From the NCBI GenBank assembly GCA_022606135.1, contig JABYQN010000004.1:186001-250000 (forward strand): DNA of 64,000 bases, given 5' to 3'. The position numbers and the translations under genes are program-made. Below are positions 53,871 to 64,000 of the stretch, piece by piece. The notes beneath the pieces are model-generated. The model searched no databases, was not told where the DNA came from, and saw only the letters and a list, made by a program, of their open reading frames with translations. Each line of letters opens with the position of its first letter. The first letter of the stretch is position 1. Source of the DNA: Fomes fomentarius (taxonomy: Eukaryota; Basidiomycota; Agaricomycetes; Polyporales; Polyporaceae).

Positions 53871-54299
53871 CAAAGTTAGCATACACGCATACAAGGGCAG
53901 GTATACTGACATTGCACATGTCGCTCTCCCATGGCCTTCAACTGAGCGACGATGGCCTCTGGAAGCACAATCACCAGCGCATCGCCCGACGCGAGCTTGT
54001 ACATATGCCAGGGCCTGGGTGTCTTCCAGCGAGATCGCGTCGTATACGAACTCAAGCGGGGTGCCTTGAGTGAGCTTCGGTAGCTCGGCAAGAATGGTGG
54101 ATGCAGTGAGAGATATATAGCGGTCGAGGACGTGTGTCGCTCTGAGGAGGCGAGCAGGGAAGCATTATATGTGGAGGATGGGTGCGAACCCGGCAAGCTT
54201 CGCGATCTGGAGAGCTAGAGCCCGAACGAGTGAGTGAATAATCAGCTGAGATGACAGCTTGAACGTGAGACGTACCCATTGCCCCAGAACAACGCTCAT
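53871..54299 (-). pseudogene. MDR oxidoreductase fragment, copy B
   Basis: Without the MITE found in copy A, this reads from the ATG block (MSVVLGQW) through a GTACGT intron to LQIAKLAGFAPIL, then SLLASSERH, a PKLTQGTPLEFVYDAISLED region and MYKLASGDALVIVLPEAIVA. Small shifts and a TAA break the frame. The N-terminal catalytic domain is absent. Confidence 0.7.
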
Positions 54300-54777
54300 G
54301 ATGTTAGAGGTCGACCGTAGCCACGAACTTCGACGTACTCCGCGCGATCAAGACAGGATATCAAGACGAGGTCGGAGTCAGCGCTAATCTTCCTTGGCTC
54401 TCTAATAAATTTAAATTTCACATCAGGTGTATTTTGGTTCTTCACCCTCGCTCTCCTGCGCAGCCAGTGGTCATTAGGCTAGAGCGACCTGGGAGAAAGG
54501 AGACGCGAGTGTGCGCGATCGTATGTCAGAGACCGAGACCTGCACATCTCTCGCGATGTCGAAACCAGAGTCCACCTCTAGGCAATGGCGGAGACGCCTT
54601 TCACCTTAGTCTACTGATGTCATGAAGCAACCTGGACTCAACAGCCATGATTTTGGTTGCAGTAATCACGCGATATGTCATGCTTTCGAGTTCATGTACG
54701 TCCTCTCATTTGTGCACCATGCACATGTTGTACGCATACTGACATGTCACTTCGCTCTGCAGGCCTGCGTCTGTCTG
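54300..54777. repeat. Module alpha segment next to copy B
   Basis: Counterpart of 13990-14448 (inverted) and of 25280-25740. It runs up to the hAT target duplication TTTCTTGT (54778-54785). No coding sequence is recognised. Confidence 0.65.
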
Positions 54778-54785
54778 TTTCTTGT

Positions 54786-57700
54786 CAGTGTTGTGCGGGT
54801 CGACTGCGGGTCGACGTTGACTAATGTCGTCTTGTTGACTAGTCAACGGGTGGCAAAAGTCAAGGAGTCGACTGTTGACTATTCCCGCGGTCAACAGGTT
54901 TGATAAGCGCCTGAATACGCAATCTGATTGGCTGAGGACCAAATGCGAACACGTTCAATGCGTGCGCGATTGCGGTCCGGCGCGTATGCACAACGCGCAC
55001 CCTCGTGCCGCAATCTCTCCTTTCTCCTGCATCATCGATCTCTTAGCTCCCCGATTATATCATGTACAGAGTAGTAGCCTCAGAATGATATGACCTCTTT
55101 ATCCACTACCATGTCGTACACCAAGGACAACCAGCCTACGTCTACTCACTCTCGATCCTGGTACCAACAACACTTCTACGATCATCCGGAACATCGCAAG
55201 AACTCCCAAGCAGGGGTGGATGGGAATAAGAAGTGCAAAGTATGGTGCATCCCGTGCTTTGATACCCGCGTGCTTGAGGAAGAGAAGCAGGATCAGCTTC
55301 GAGGAGAAGTTGTCCGTGAGAGACGTGAAATTGAGGAGGCTCGTGAGTATTCTGATTTGTACTGATATTCACAAATGACCTCGTTTCGACACAGTATGGG
55401 CCCTTTCAGAGAGAGCACCACTCTTCTCTCGCTGGCTACCGGCACGTGGGGAGCAACTTTTGCTGCATCTGCGTGACTGTCCGCACTGGCAAGACACGGA
55501 TGTTGCACGCCAAGCAGGAGAGGAACACGAGGCCGTCAACTTATCCCCTCGGCGCCGCACTGGGAGGCAAAGAGCAGCTCAATATAAAGGTATGTCTGCC
55601 CTTATGTTCAGGTTTCCTAACATCTGACATTCCTACAGCTCATGGTCTGACTGCAACACCGCCAGGTACTACTACTTCTACTAGCCAAAGCGACGGGCAG
55701 GCTCTGCGGCCGTTCGGTGCCTCCCTGCCGGGTCTCACTTCCAGTGCTTCCCCGCCGAACCTTCCTCCTCTCATCATATCGCCACTAGGCTCCACCTCAG
55801 CGAGCTTTTCAGATCTTGCAGGTTTGATCTCAGCTGGTGGCTCACACTCACAGTCACCGGCGAATCTATTCTTTGTGCCTTCATCATTCCCCAGCCCAAG
55901 TGCTTCCCCTTCCCCTGCACCGAGTACCTCGAGCTTAGGTACTAGGTCTTGGATGGACAGTCCCCTGGACATGGGTTCTCCCCTTCCCTCAGCGAAACAA
56001 CTTCGAGCCGGTCGTTCCGTATTGTCACTCTCTCGACATGTGGGTGAGACCCGGAACACAGGCAGCAGTGCCGCCGCTCCGCCTGTCTGGGATAAGGGAC
56101 GCATACAGCGTTTCGAGTCCCGGCTTGCGCGGTTGACTGCATCGTGTGGCTGGGCCCTAACTTGGGTCGAAAATCCCGAATGGCTCAAGTTCTGTAACAA
56201 GTTTATCCCAGGCGCACCCACTCTGACGCGCAAGGTCCTCACGCAGCGGATCATCCCAAGTGAAGTGAAGCACTATCGTGACATCGCAAAGTTAGCCTGT
56301 AAGGGTAAGATGGGTACGCTTCAGTGCGATGGCTTCACTGCGCGTAACCATCACCATCTCATCGCGTTCATGTTCAATTGTGGAAGAAATGTTTGTCGCA
56401 GATTGACTGTACTGTGCATACAGTAGTACTAACATGGCATATTTACATTTAGGTCTATACAATCTGCACATTCGACACATCCAACAAGCCGAAAACGGCT
56501 GAGAACCTGCTCAAGATGATTGTCAAGGTTCTCGCAATCGTCGAGGACGAGTGGTTGGCAGTAACAGTTGCAGTCACCACTGATTGTGGTGGTGAGGCTC
56601 ATGCAGCGCGGTCTCTGCTTATCAAGCAGCGCCCCAGTCTGGTTGGACCAGACTGCTATGCACATCAGGTATGGGTTGAAACTGCATACTGCACTTCTAT
56701 CTCGTAAATTTGCATAATGTGCTCATTGTTCATATGATTATAGATTGAGCTTGTCATTCACGACTACTTCAAGGCAGACACCGACATTTTTGTCTGGACA
56801 AAGCAGGCAGACAAAGTCATCCGTTGGCTACGCAGCCGCAACTACCTCCTCGCTTTACTCCTCGACATCCAGAAGCAGCTTCCGGGCGACCACGGCCCTC
56901 CGAAGACGATTATCCGTGGTGTTCTCACCAGGTGGATGTCTTACTACCTTGCCTACCGCCGTCTTCTCGAACTGCAGCCCATTCTACTCATGCTTGCCAA
57001 TGACAGCCGGATATACTTGTCTGGTTCTGCTGACAGCCATGAGAAAACGCGCACAATGATCCCGATCCTTCGCAATGGTCTACTCTGGCACAATGTCGCA
57101 TGGTAGTGTCTTTTTTCTCATCTGTGATACTTGTTAGAAGCTAATCAACTTGCTGACAGGATCAAGATGCATCTCGAGCCTTTAGCAATCGCCGCAAACA
57201 TTTCACAGTCAAGCTCGCACCGTCCAGACCAAGTTGTGATCACATTCGCCTTCCTCTTCAAGTACTTCAAGGGCCTTACCCCTCAAGAGGACCTCCCAAT
57301 TCGTACTGCCATGACAAAGAGCCTGGAGAAACGATGGAGCAAGGCTGATCAAGATGTCTTTATCGCTGCTGTAATCCTCAACCCGTACTTGAAGCTTCGC
57401 CCATTCCATGACCTTCTCGCATACTTTTCTAATAGTGCTGTCGGTGATCTCATCTCTCGTCTATGGCAACGCTTCTACCCCACAGTACCAGAGCCACCCT
57501 TGCTATACGACAGCATCAAGCGATATCTTGCAAGCACCGGTGAATACCAACTTCTGCAAGATACTGCGAACCGTATTCGCAAATCCGCAGAGGCACAGGT
57601 ACATGCACCATTTCTGACTTCTACTAGATACTCAGAATTCATGTCAACTTGATTAGGGCAAACTGCCTGACCCTCTTGACATCTGGCGTGACAGCATCAT

Positions 57701-58604
57701 TGTGGGCACGCCCATCCCTCCTCTTCATCAAATCGCGATTCACGTCTTGTCCATCTGTCCCAATGCAGCCGACTGCGAGCGTCTCTTCAGTGTCCTCGGA
57801 TTCCTCATGAATGATCGTCGCACACGGCTCAGCAACAGTACCCTACTGAACATGGCTGAGCTTCGTCTTCACTTACGGGATGAGCATGTCCGGAAGGGAG
57901 TCAAGACACGCTTAAAGCGTCACTTCGGTGACCGTGTTCCAGACCCGGCAGACATACAACAAGGTGAGCGAGGCTCCAAGTCGTCCTTCTCCAATTTCTT
58001 CGAAACTGACGTCAGATCACTGTGACATCTATAGCATCTGCAGCTCCCGAAGATTCCTCCACCTCACGCCAAGCTCGTAGAGCTGAGGAGCATCGTGAAT
58101 TCCGTGCAGGGTTGGAGGCACTGACACAATCAATGTCGATACTTGACGAAGAAGACGAGGACCGAGTGCCGACATGGCTGCCCTCAAAGATCTGTGTTTC
58201 TCTCGAGCAGCTTTTTGATTTCTCGAACGCTTTTTGGACAGAGTGGGACAACCGGTATGTAACTAATACATTAGAAGAGGAGCTGGAGATATGGAACATC
58301 CTCGATATGGATGGGGATGGGGAAGAGGATGGCGGCGATGGAGAGCGGATGCACGATGACCTCACTGACGCAATTTTGAGCAGTTGACTACTGTGTTTTA
58401 GATTACCCTCCCGCTCACACCGAGCCGTCACTTCATTTATGACTACACCAATGGTACAATGAATTTCTCTGCCTCGAGTCGGAGTGCATATGACGCCGGG
58501 TCAACGGCAGCGTGAGAATAGTCGACCGTCGACTGTGTCGACTAGTCGACAAGTCGCACGACCTGTCGTCTGTGTCGTCCAGTCAACCGACCCGCACAAC
58601 ACTG
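54786..58604 (+). mobile_element. hAT transposon, apparently autonomous
   Basis: 3819 bp with terminal inverted repeats CAGTGTTGTGCGGGTCG and an 8-bp target duplication (TTTCTTGT at 54778-54785, TTTCTCGT at 58605-58612, one difference). The paralogous empty site is at 14064-14071 (reverse). Subterminal regions hold many GTCGACT, TTGACT and GTCAAC motifs at both ends, as transposase-binding repeats often do. One spliced transposase gene fills the interior. Confidence 0.93.
55090..58387 (+). CDS. hAT transposase
   Basis: A gene of about eight exons. Exon 1 (55090-55342) and exon 2 (55395-55589) join in phase and encode a BED-type zinc finger (CKVWCIPC ... LHLRDCPHW). Exon 3 (from 55639) has a Ser/Pro-rich stretch, then SEVKHYRDIA and the first catalytic Asp (GTLQCDGFT). 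The next exons carry the second Asp (AVTTDCGGEAHAARS), the PDCYAHQIELVIHDY CxxH block and a helical insertion domain. The C-terminal hAT dimerisation region contains ICPNAADCERLFSVLGFL and MNDRRTRLS. The last exon (to 58387) is acidic. Introns are short GT-AG. ATG 55111 is an alternative start with a good context. I found no stop or shift that splicing does not remove, so it is probably active. Confidence 0.88.
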
Positions 58605-59519
58605 TTTCTCGTCCTAGCGCTGCGCAGCATTAATGTAGTATCCGTCCACATAAGTCACTCAGGCCCTCTTTTGACGTACACACGTCGAACGCGTCACTTA
58701 TGCCACGGTTCTTTCAACCAGAACGCGGTATGTGACCTCGTCCTCGCACTACTCTCGATTGCCGAACGAACGGACGACCTCCTTCAAGTGCTCCAACTTT
58801 GACACCTCAACATTGATCTCGCCGGATGTCCGCCACCCATCACATTGGCATCATTAGGTTCGACGCAAACCGCTCACGCTGATACGGCGTGGAGGGCCTT
58901 GGTACGAGACTATTCACATCGTCAACCACCCCTTGACTGAACACCCCGCTTTCCTGTTGCAACCTGATACCCGTCCAACGAGCCGTTTCATCGTGCATCT
59001 CCGGCAGTTCGCAACTGACGCGCCTCAATCCGAGCGCTATCACGGTCAAGTTCACTGTTAGAGCCAACTCGAATATAGTCTATCTAAGAGACAGAAATAC
59101 CGTTGAACTGTGAGTCATGGACTTCGCGAGAAGACTAGCCGCACTGGAATAGACCGCAGGGAATTCCATATTGACAAACAAAGAGAAACAAGGGAGTGCC
59201 AATGTATGGCGCCTCTCTAAGTCTAGGCTGAGTCGACGTTCAAACATCCATCGTCATCCTATGGTCTAGAGCCAACACGAGACAGCAATTCTCCTGTGAT
59301 CTCCATTGGACTTGGTCTAGAACGCAGCGCCTCACGCCCACCTCCGGCTTCCTATTCTGTACCAGCCTGAATACTCGGTCCGATCACAAACTCAACTGTC
59401 GGTCTGCACTGCCTCGTTCGGAACCCACCACCAAAGCGAGCCACCCGCGACGGGGTGCCACTCGGATACCAGAGCAGCCCAAGTAGTATGTCAGCGATTC
59501 AGCTGGCCTAAGCACCGTT

Positions 59520-59700
59520 TGGTGTCGAGCGCTTAGCCTCCTGTCTCTCGGGTATATAACATCGCCTGTTTTGACTGACCTCTCTCCCCAGAACCCACTT
59601 CCTTCTCCCTCCTACTCCTCCCTTCCGGCCTTCGACACTCCTCTATCTGCTTAGGTATACTTCGACAACAAATGTCGCACCATGGTCAGGTATGTTCACT
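59520..59700 (+). promoter_or_regulatory. Module promoter-like block (beta), copy 6
   Basis: TATATAAC near 59553, the CCCCAGAACCCACTTCC tract, then ATG at 59672 in ATGTCGCACCATGGTCAG and GTATGT at 59690. This is the best-preserved copy. Confidence 0.5.
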
Positions 59701-59789
59701 CATAATTCAGCTTCGTGGTCGTGTACTGTACTCATATCCCTCTTGCTGCTATATTTAAGATCTCAAAGATCTCGACGTGAACCTCGTCA

Positions 59790-60290
59790 AGACGCAGGCA
59801 TGGACCTTGTGAGTCGCACGCGGCAGGTCCGCTGTGTTGACCGTCCTCGTGGCAGCAAGACCTCGATCTCCCCCACGAGTATGATTCTCATCTACTATGC
59901 CCAACACACGCACGGGAAACCACGCAAGACAAACGGGAAACAAGGTACGATCTCTCACACACAAGTCGCCGCGCTTCTATACTGATGTCGTCTTGATTAG
60001 AATACTCATGCGGGCATGGGTTATTGACATGGATTGGGCGCGTCGCATGCGGCTGGTCCGATGTTGACCGTCCTCGCGACAGCAAGACCTCGATCTTGAC
60101 CACCAAGTATAATTCCAATCAATGCTCAACGTACGCATGGGAATCAACGTAAGACAAACGGGATACAAGGCAAAGGTACGATTTCTCACTTTCCATGTCG
60201 CCGTGCTTCACATACTGATATCGCCTTGGTTAGAACACCCGTGCAGGCATGGGCGAGTCGCATGTGGCCGGTCCGCGGGGTTGACAATAC
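59790..60290 (+). repeat. Tandem exon-like array, copy 6
   Basis: About three units (blocks near 59838, 60064 and 60278). Splice-like signals are well kept: GTACGA, CTGAT and TTAG bracket an intron-like stretch of about 55-60 nt in each unit. Confidence 0.65.
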
Positions 60291-61969
60291 ACTTCCGACA
60301 ACAAGATGGCTACCATTGCGACTCCGCCACCCCGCCTATGGAAGACATGACCGCTGAGGGTTGAGATGCGGACGATATGGTTCCCCACCCGTTCATCACC
60401 TGGAGCGTCGCCATACAGCCCTGGTCAATCCTTCCTAAAGACAGGCCGTGGTCTGCAGTGCGTAACCAGGTGTTGACACTATCGGATACTACTCACGCAC
60501 CATGCAGAGACGTTCAGCGCCCTGAGGTGGTCCTGGACTGTCCCTCAAGCTTGCGACATTGGGATCATACATAGCGACGTCTGCCATCAAGAACCGCCAC
60601 ACCTGAGTACGTCCATGTTCAGGCCGCTCCCTATATGTGTCACATATGTTCGGCCGCTTAGACAGATATTCCACTGGATCCACTTCCTGAAGCGGATAAG
60701 TAGCAGCGACTTCCCGAGAATGAAGAAACCAACAACATCGTTATCATGAGCGACACGAGCGAACCAAAGAACCACGGCAGAGCACTGACCTCACAAACAG
60801 GATCTGCATTTAGACTTTGGACGGAACGGTTTAGACATCTCCCGCAACTTACCTAGACCTCAAGGACATGTCACGTATGCGACATCTCAGAGCCCGGGGC
60901 CCCGATAACAATACGGACGGCTCATGTTTTACGAGATTGCTAAGCGGATTGTTTACGGCGGCGGCGACTGACTATCATCAACAGGGACAAGGACATTCGA
61001 CTTCTCGATGACATCCGTCTACCGACAGCGCAATAAGACCTTCTACTCAGTGGATATTCTCGACACTGGTAGCGACCGGAACCTGCCCTCAAGGGTCTGG
61101 TGCGATTTACGCGTGGCCACGGTACTAACCTTTATTCTAGGCTCGTGGACGACATCTCGCGACTCGGACGATATGGTGCGCGCCCGTCATGGCTCCGCCA
61201 TTCTCGGCAGTAGCGGCTACTGAACCATTCACAAGTTCGGATTCGGACAAGACGGCGCCCGTCAATCATACGTTATCCGACCTGCTCGGGAGACATCTGG
61301 ACCACATCTGCGACGAATGTTTATGACCCTTGGCGGCAAGACGCCTTGGTGCGCTGTTCTTGGTAACCGGCTGGCGTATTCGAATTCAACAGAGGCCACG
61401 CTATCGCAGAGTCAAGACTTGCACACTCGACTGCGAAATCAACGAGTAGTGATGGTTACTTCTCGATGCCATGCTCAGTAAGTGAGCTCACCGAGATGCC
61501 GGCTATGTTCGATGCTGCGCCACCGCTCAATACATCTGACTTGCACGCTTGACCCTACTAGGTGTTGTACTCATCGACATTGTGCGCAGACTACGCAACC
61601 GACACAACACGTACCCGACACTCACGCGCCACTTCGTATCGACATCGCGCACTAGTACAATGTTTCGAACCGTCGTAGTACTTAGTATAATAGAAGCCGC
61701 TTCGAGACGGTCATGCAACAGACCCTCGATTCAAGACGCCGGCCCCGAGGTACGGTCGACCGGACATGTGGTCGTTCCTGGCGCAGGCCTCTTCGTGGCC
61801 CTCGGGACTAGTACCTGCATCTTTTGCAGGGAAGCCAACGTGCGCCGAAATATTTGTGTCCGAGTCCTGGACTCGTGTTCAGTTACAGTTGATCTACTGT
61901 TTGTAATCGTCAAAAAAAAACTTGTTGTTCCACACATATGAGCCTTCGCCGCATCGCTTGTGCGCTCAC

Positions 61970-62700
61970 ATGATGGCTTCACTCAACGACCAACGGCCTC
62001 ATGTTCCATTCATCTTTCGCCTCCTTCAGCAACATCGCCAGCTAGCCCCCACCAAGACCATTGACCGGTCGTTCAACCCTTTTCCCCATATCTCTCCCGA
62101 GGACGTTCAATATCTCCACAAGATGATTTTGGAGAAGTACGCTCCTGACCAGAGGAGTGTCGTGACGGGTAAGACGGACGAAGAAAGACGTCCCCTCAGC
62201 GCCACGCTAGGACTCGATATAGTATTAGCTATCAGCTCGCGATGGCTTTTACGACTGGACCACCGCATCTGTCGCGCGCATGGTGTTCATGAAAGTGTTC
62301 CAGTACACCACCAGCCTTGGCACCGAACCCTATCCCCTCGACCGAGCCAGCATCGCCCTCATGATCTGGCTGTCCAGCTGGGATACATACCGCCCATACG
62401 ACCCCGACTACATGAACGCCTTCCTGATGAAACCCGCGCATCCAGCGGCCGAGGTCGCGCAGCAATTGGACGATGTCGCTGCTGAGCTCCAGCAGTTCAG
62501 CTCAGTCGAGAATAGCCTTCCGCTCGCTGCCGCGATCCAGTCCCTTCCACGAACCTGGATCTTGCAAATGCCATACCTGTTCAGCGGGCAGGTCGATGTG
62601 TGCCAGATGGGTGTCAGCAAGATCGCAATCGAGCTGTCGGAGTTCCCGGGCAACGCGGGCCCAGTCGGTAAGGCCCTTTAACGCTGCCGCGGTCGCGAGC
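61970..62700 (+). pseudogene. Unrecognised module gene, degenerate (copy 6)
   Basis: Nearly identical to the copy at 29403. It keeps AAAVASFLQP near its end, which copy 3 has lost, but TTTAACGC after the GPVGKAL codons introduces a stop unless an intron beginning GTAAGG is removed. The two main frames do not join in phase at the best splice sites. Confidence 0.45.
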
Positions 62701-63360
62701 TTCCTCCAGCCTAGCTCCGACCAAGATCGTTTAGGCGTTCACAGATCCAGAGTGCGACGCGAAACACTACTCGAAAGGCATCCCACTCATTTCTCCAGAC
62801 ATCCGTCGAGTCGCTAGTCTAGAGGAAGACGGCGTACAGCACCTCGAGCTCCGCGCGCAATGTCGTCTACCTCCACGTTTTCGTCGACGACGTCCAGCTC
62901 CAGTCGTGCAACCTCACGCTCGTCTCCGCTCGTGATGCATGGGTCCAGGCGGATGCCAACCGATACAGTGGCGCGAACAAGTGCTTGCTCTTGTAAACAT
63001 TCGCGTGCCCTGGTTTCGGCCGGAAGTACAACGACGACAGCGCCGTCTCCTCCGACTAGACTGCTACGCGTCTCGCGTCTCACCCGGTACAACTAACTGG
63101 CTCTTCATGAACTAGTAGTCACTTCGTAGTACACTTACGTGTAGACACGGACGTTCTTTGTACTACGGACCACAAATGCTTACCGTCATTCACTATGCCA
63201 TGCCCTCGACAGGTTTTAGATATCCACACGAGGAGTAGCGAACCTAGTAGTTGAGTGTCGGAAAGGGTCGCGCCCATCGCATTGGTAGGCATACCACGCC
63301 CGCGGAACTTATTACGAAGGCCCGTGATACAATCCGCAGAGAAATCATGCACTAGGTGTA

Positions 63361-64000
63361 CTAGTTTTTTCGCGGTCGCAGACGCATAGCGTAGCTTCCT
63401 TCACCTCCTGCGCCGTCGCCGCGGTTCGGTTTCTTCGCAGGCTCTCGCACCTTCTTCGTGGCAGTAGCAGTCCCTTGCACCAAGTTCTTCGCAAGCTCTT
63501 CCATTCCCTTCGCCTTCGTCGAACCGCCGCCCCTCGCGCCCTGCGTAGCCTTCGCTTTCTTCCCCTTCTTCGCTTTCTTTGCTTGAGGAGTACCCTCAGA
63601 CCCTTCCGATCCCGACGCTCTATGACGCTTCCCACTGGCGCTCGTTCCCGTGACGGCCATAGAAGTGGTGACAGCAGTCGGATTCGAGTGCCACTCCTTG
63701 GGCGCATATTGCGCCAGTTGGTCCTCAATCTTGTCCTGCAGGGGCCACATCGTGGTTGTGTCGAAGATAGCATCCTTGAAGGTCGACAGGACCCAAGTGT
63801 GGCTGTCGAGCTTCTCCGCCCGAGAGCGAATTTCTACCGGCACCAACCCGACCGTCGTTCGTTGTGCATTGGAACCGGACGGCGCGACACCCGCAGCGGC
63901 AATTTGGGTGGAGACCTCGGGGGTATGAACATCAGGCGCGGATGGAGAAGTGATCTGAGGAATGATCTGTGCAGGGACTAGGGTCCGGTGGAATACGGCA
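63361..64000 (-). CDS. FunK1-type kinase, second copy, C-terminal part
   Basis: This matches the last exon of the kinase at 30772-31411 with very few differences (for example QGTATATKK instead of QGPATATKK). It covers the Lys/Ala-rich basic tail and the preceding region and runs off the right edge, so the kinase domain is outside the window. The shared identity extends through the whole spacer, which shows a recent segmental duplication. Confidence 0.85.
   Translation of the reverse strand, partial: AVFHRTLVPAQIIPQITSPSAPDVHTPEVSTQIAAAGVAPSGSNAQRTTVGLVPVEIRSRAEKLDSHTWVLSTFKDAIFDTTTMWPLQDKIEDQLAQYAPKEWHSNPTAVTTSMAVTGTSASGKRHRASGSEGSEGTPQAKKAKKGKKAKATQGARGGGSTKAKGMEELAKNLVQGTATATKKVREPAKKPNRGDGAGGEGSYAMRLRPRKN

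Larger units (their letters stand above)
58613..63340 (+). repeat. Module copy 6, plus orientation
   Basis: Alpha (58613-59330), beta (59520-59700), array (59790-60290), gamma (60300-61500), delta (61640-61900), then the module gene and tail. The stretch from about 60.6 kb is close to identical to copy 3. It includes the empty site for Copia copy 1 (GCGCC, 59327-59331). Confidence 0.8.

Overview
The window looks like eukaryotic, fungal DNA, most likely from a mushroom-forming basidiomycete (Agaricomycetes). The reasons are genes cut by many 47-90 nt GT-AG introns, a fungal-specific FunK1-type kinase, a secreted class III (GH18) chitinase with a chitin-binding tail, an ALG12 mannosyltransferase, and dense transposons. 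There are no operons, Shine-Dalgarno sites or CRISPR arrays. The genus cannot be told from this sequence alone.

Only a few host genes look real: an unrecognised spliced gene (333-2078), the chitinase (18811-20601), an ALG12-like gene (23228-25279, minus, with a break near its N-terminus) and a complete FunK1 kinase (30772-33795, minus). A second FunK1 copy runs off the right edge (63361-64000). Broken genes include two copies of an MDR-type oxidoreductase fragment joined to a GH18 chitinase fragment (14.4-17.1 kb, and inverted at 54.3-51.4 kb), a dispersed 3' piece of ALG12 (34.0-34.6 kb) and a fungalysin (M36) propeptide fragment (34.7-35.8 kb).

Most of the rest is six copies, in both orientations, of one composite repeat that I call the module. 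Read in its own sense it carries: alpha (a 0.7-1 kb spacer), beta (a TATA box and, in four copies, a short AUG-plus-5'-splice-site block), an array of about 200-235 bp exon/intron-like units, gamma and delta blocks, then a degenerate gene and FunK1. Copies lie at about 3.4-14.4 kb (minus), 21.1-23.0 (minus), 25.3-33.8 (plus), 36.0-39.0 (minus), 39.0-41.9 (plus) and 58.6-64 (plus). The 3.4-17.2 kb and 51.2-62.7 kb stretches form one large inverted repeat.

The modules are riddled with transposons. Because the copies are paralogous, uninterrupted pre-insertion sites for five insertions can be read elsewhere in the window, and an approximate one for a sixth. Elements: a full Copia element with 5-bp duplication (6947-13373); a second Copia element lacking a target duplication (44869-51189); an apparently intact hAT element (54786-58604); a PIF/Harbinger-like MITE (14634-15399); a Tc1/mariner-like MITE (39182-39777); a 1.2 kb non-autonomous hAT-like element (40014-41222); a truncated chromodomain Gypsy element (41905-44868); and a 984-bp LTR-like insertion (52214-53197). 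The main unexplained structure is the module itself, with its promoter-like block and tandem exon-like array.
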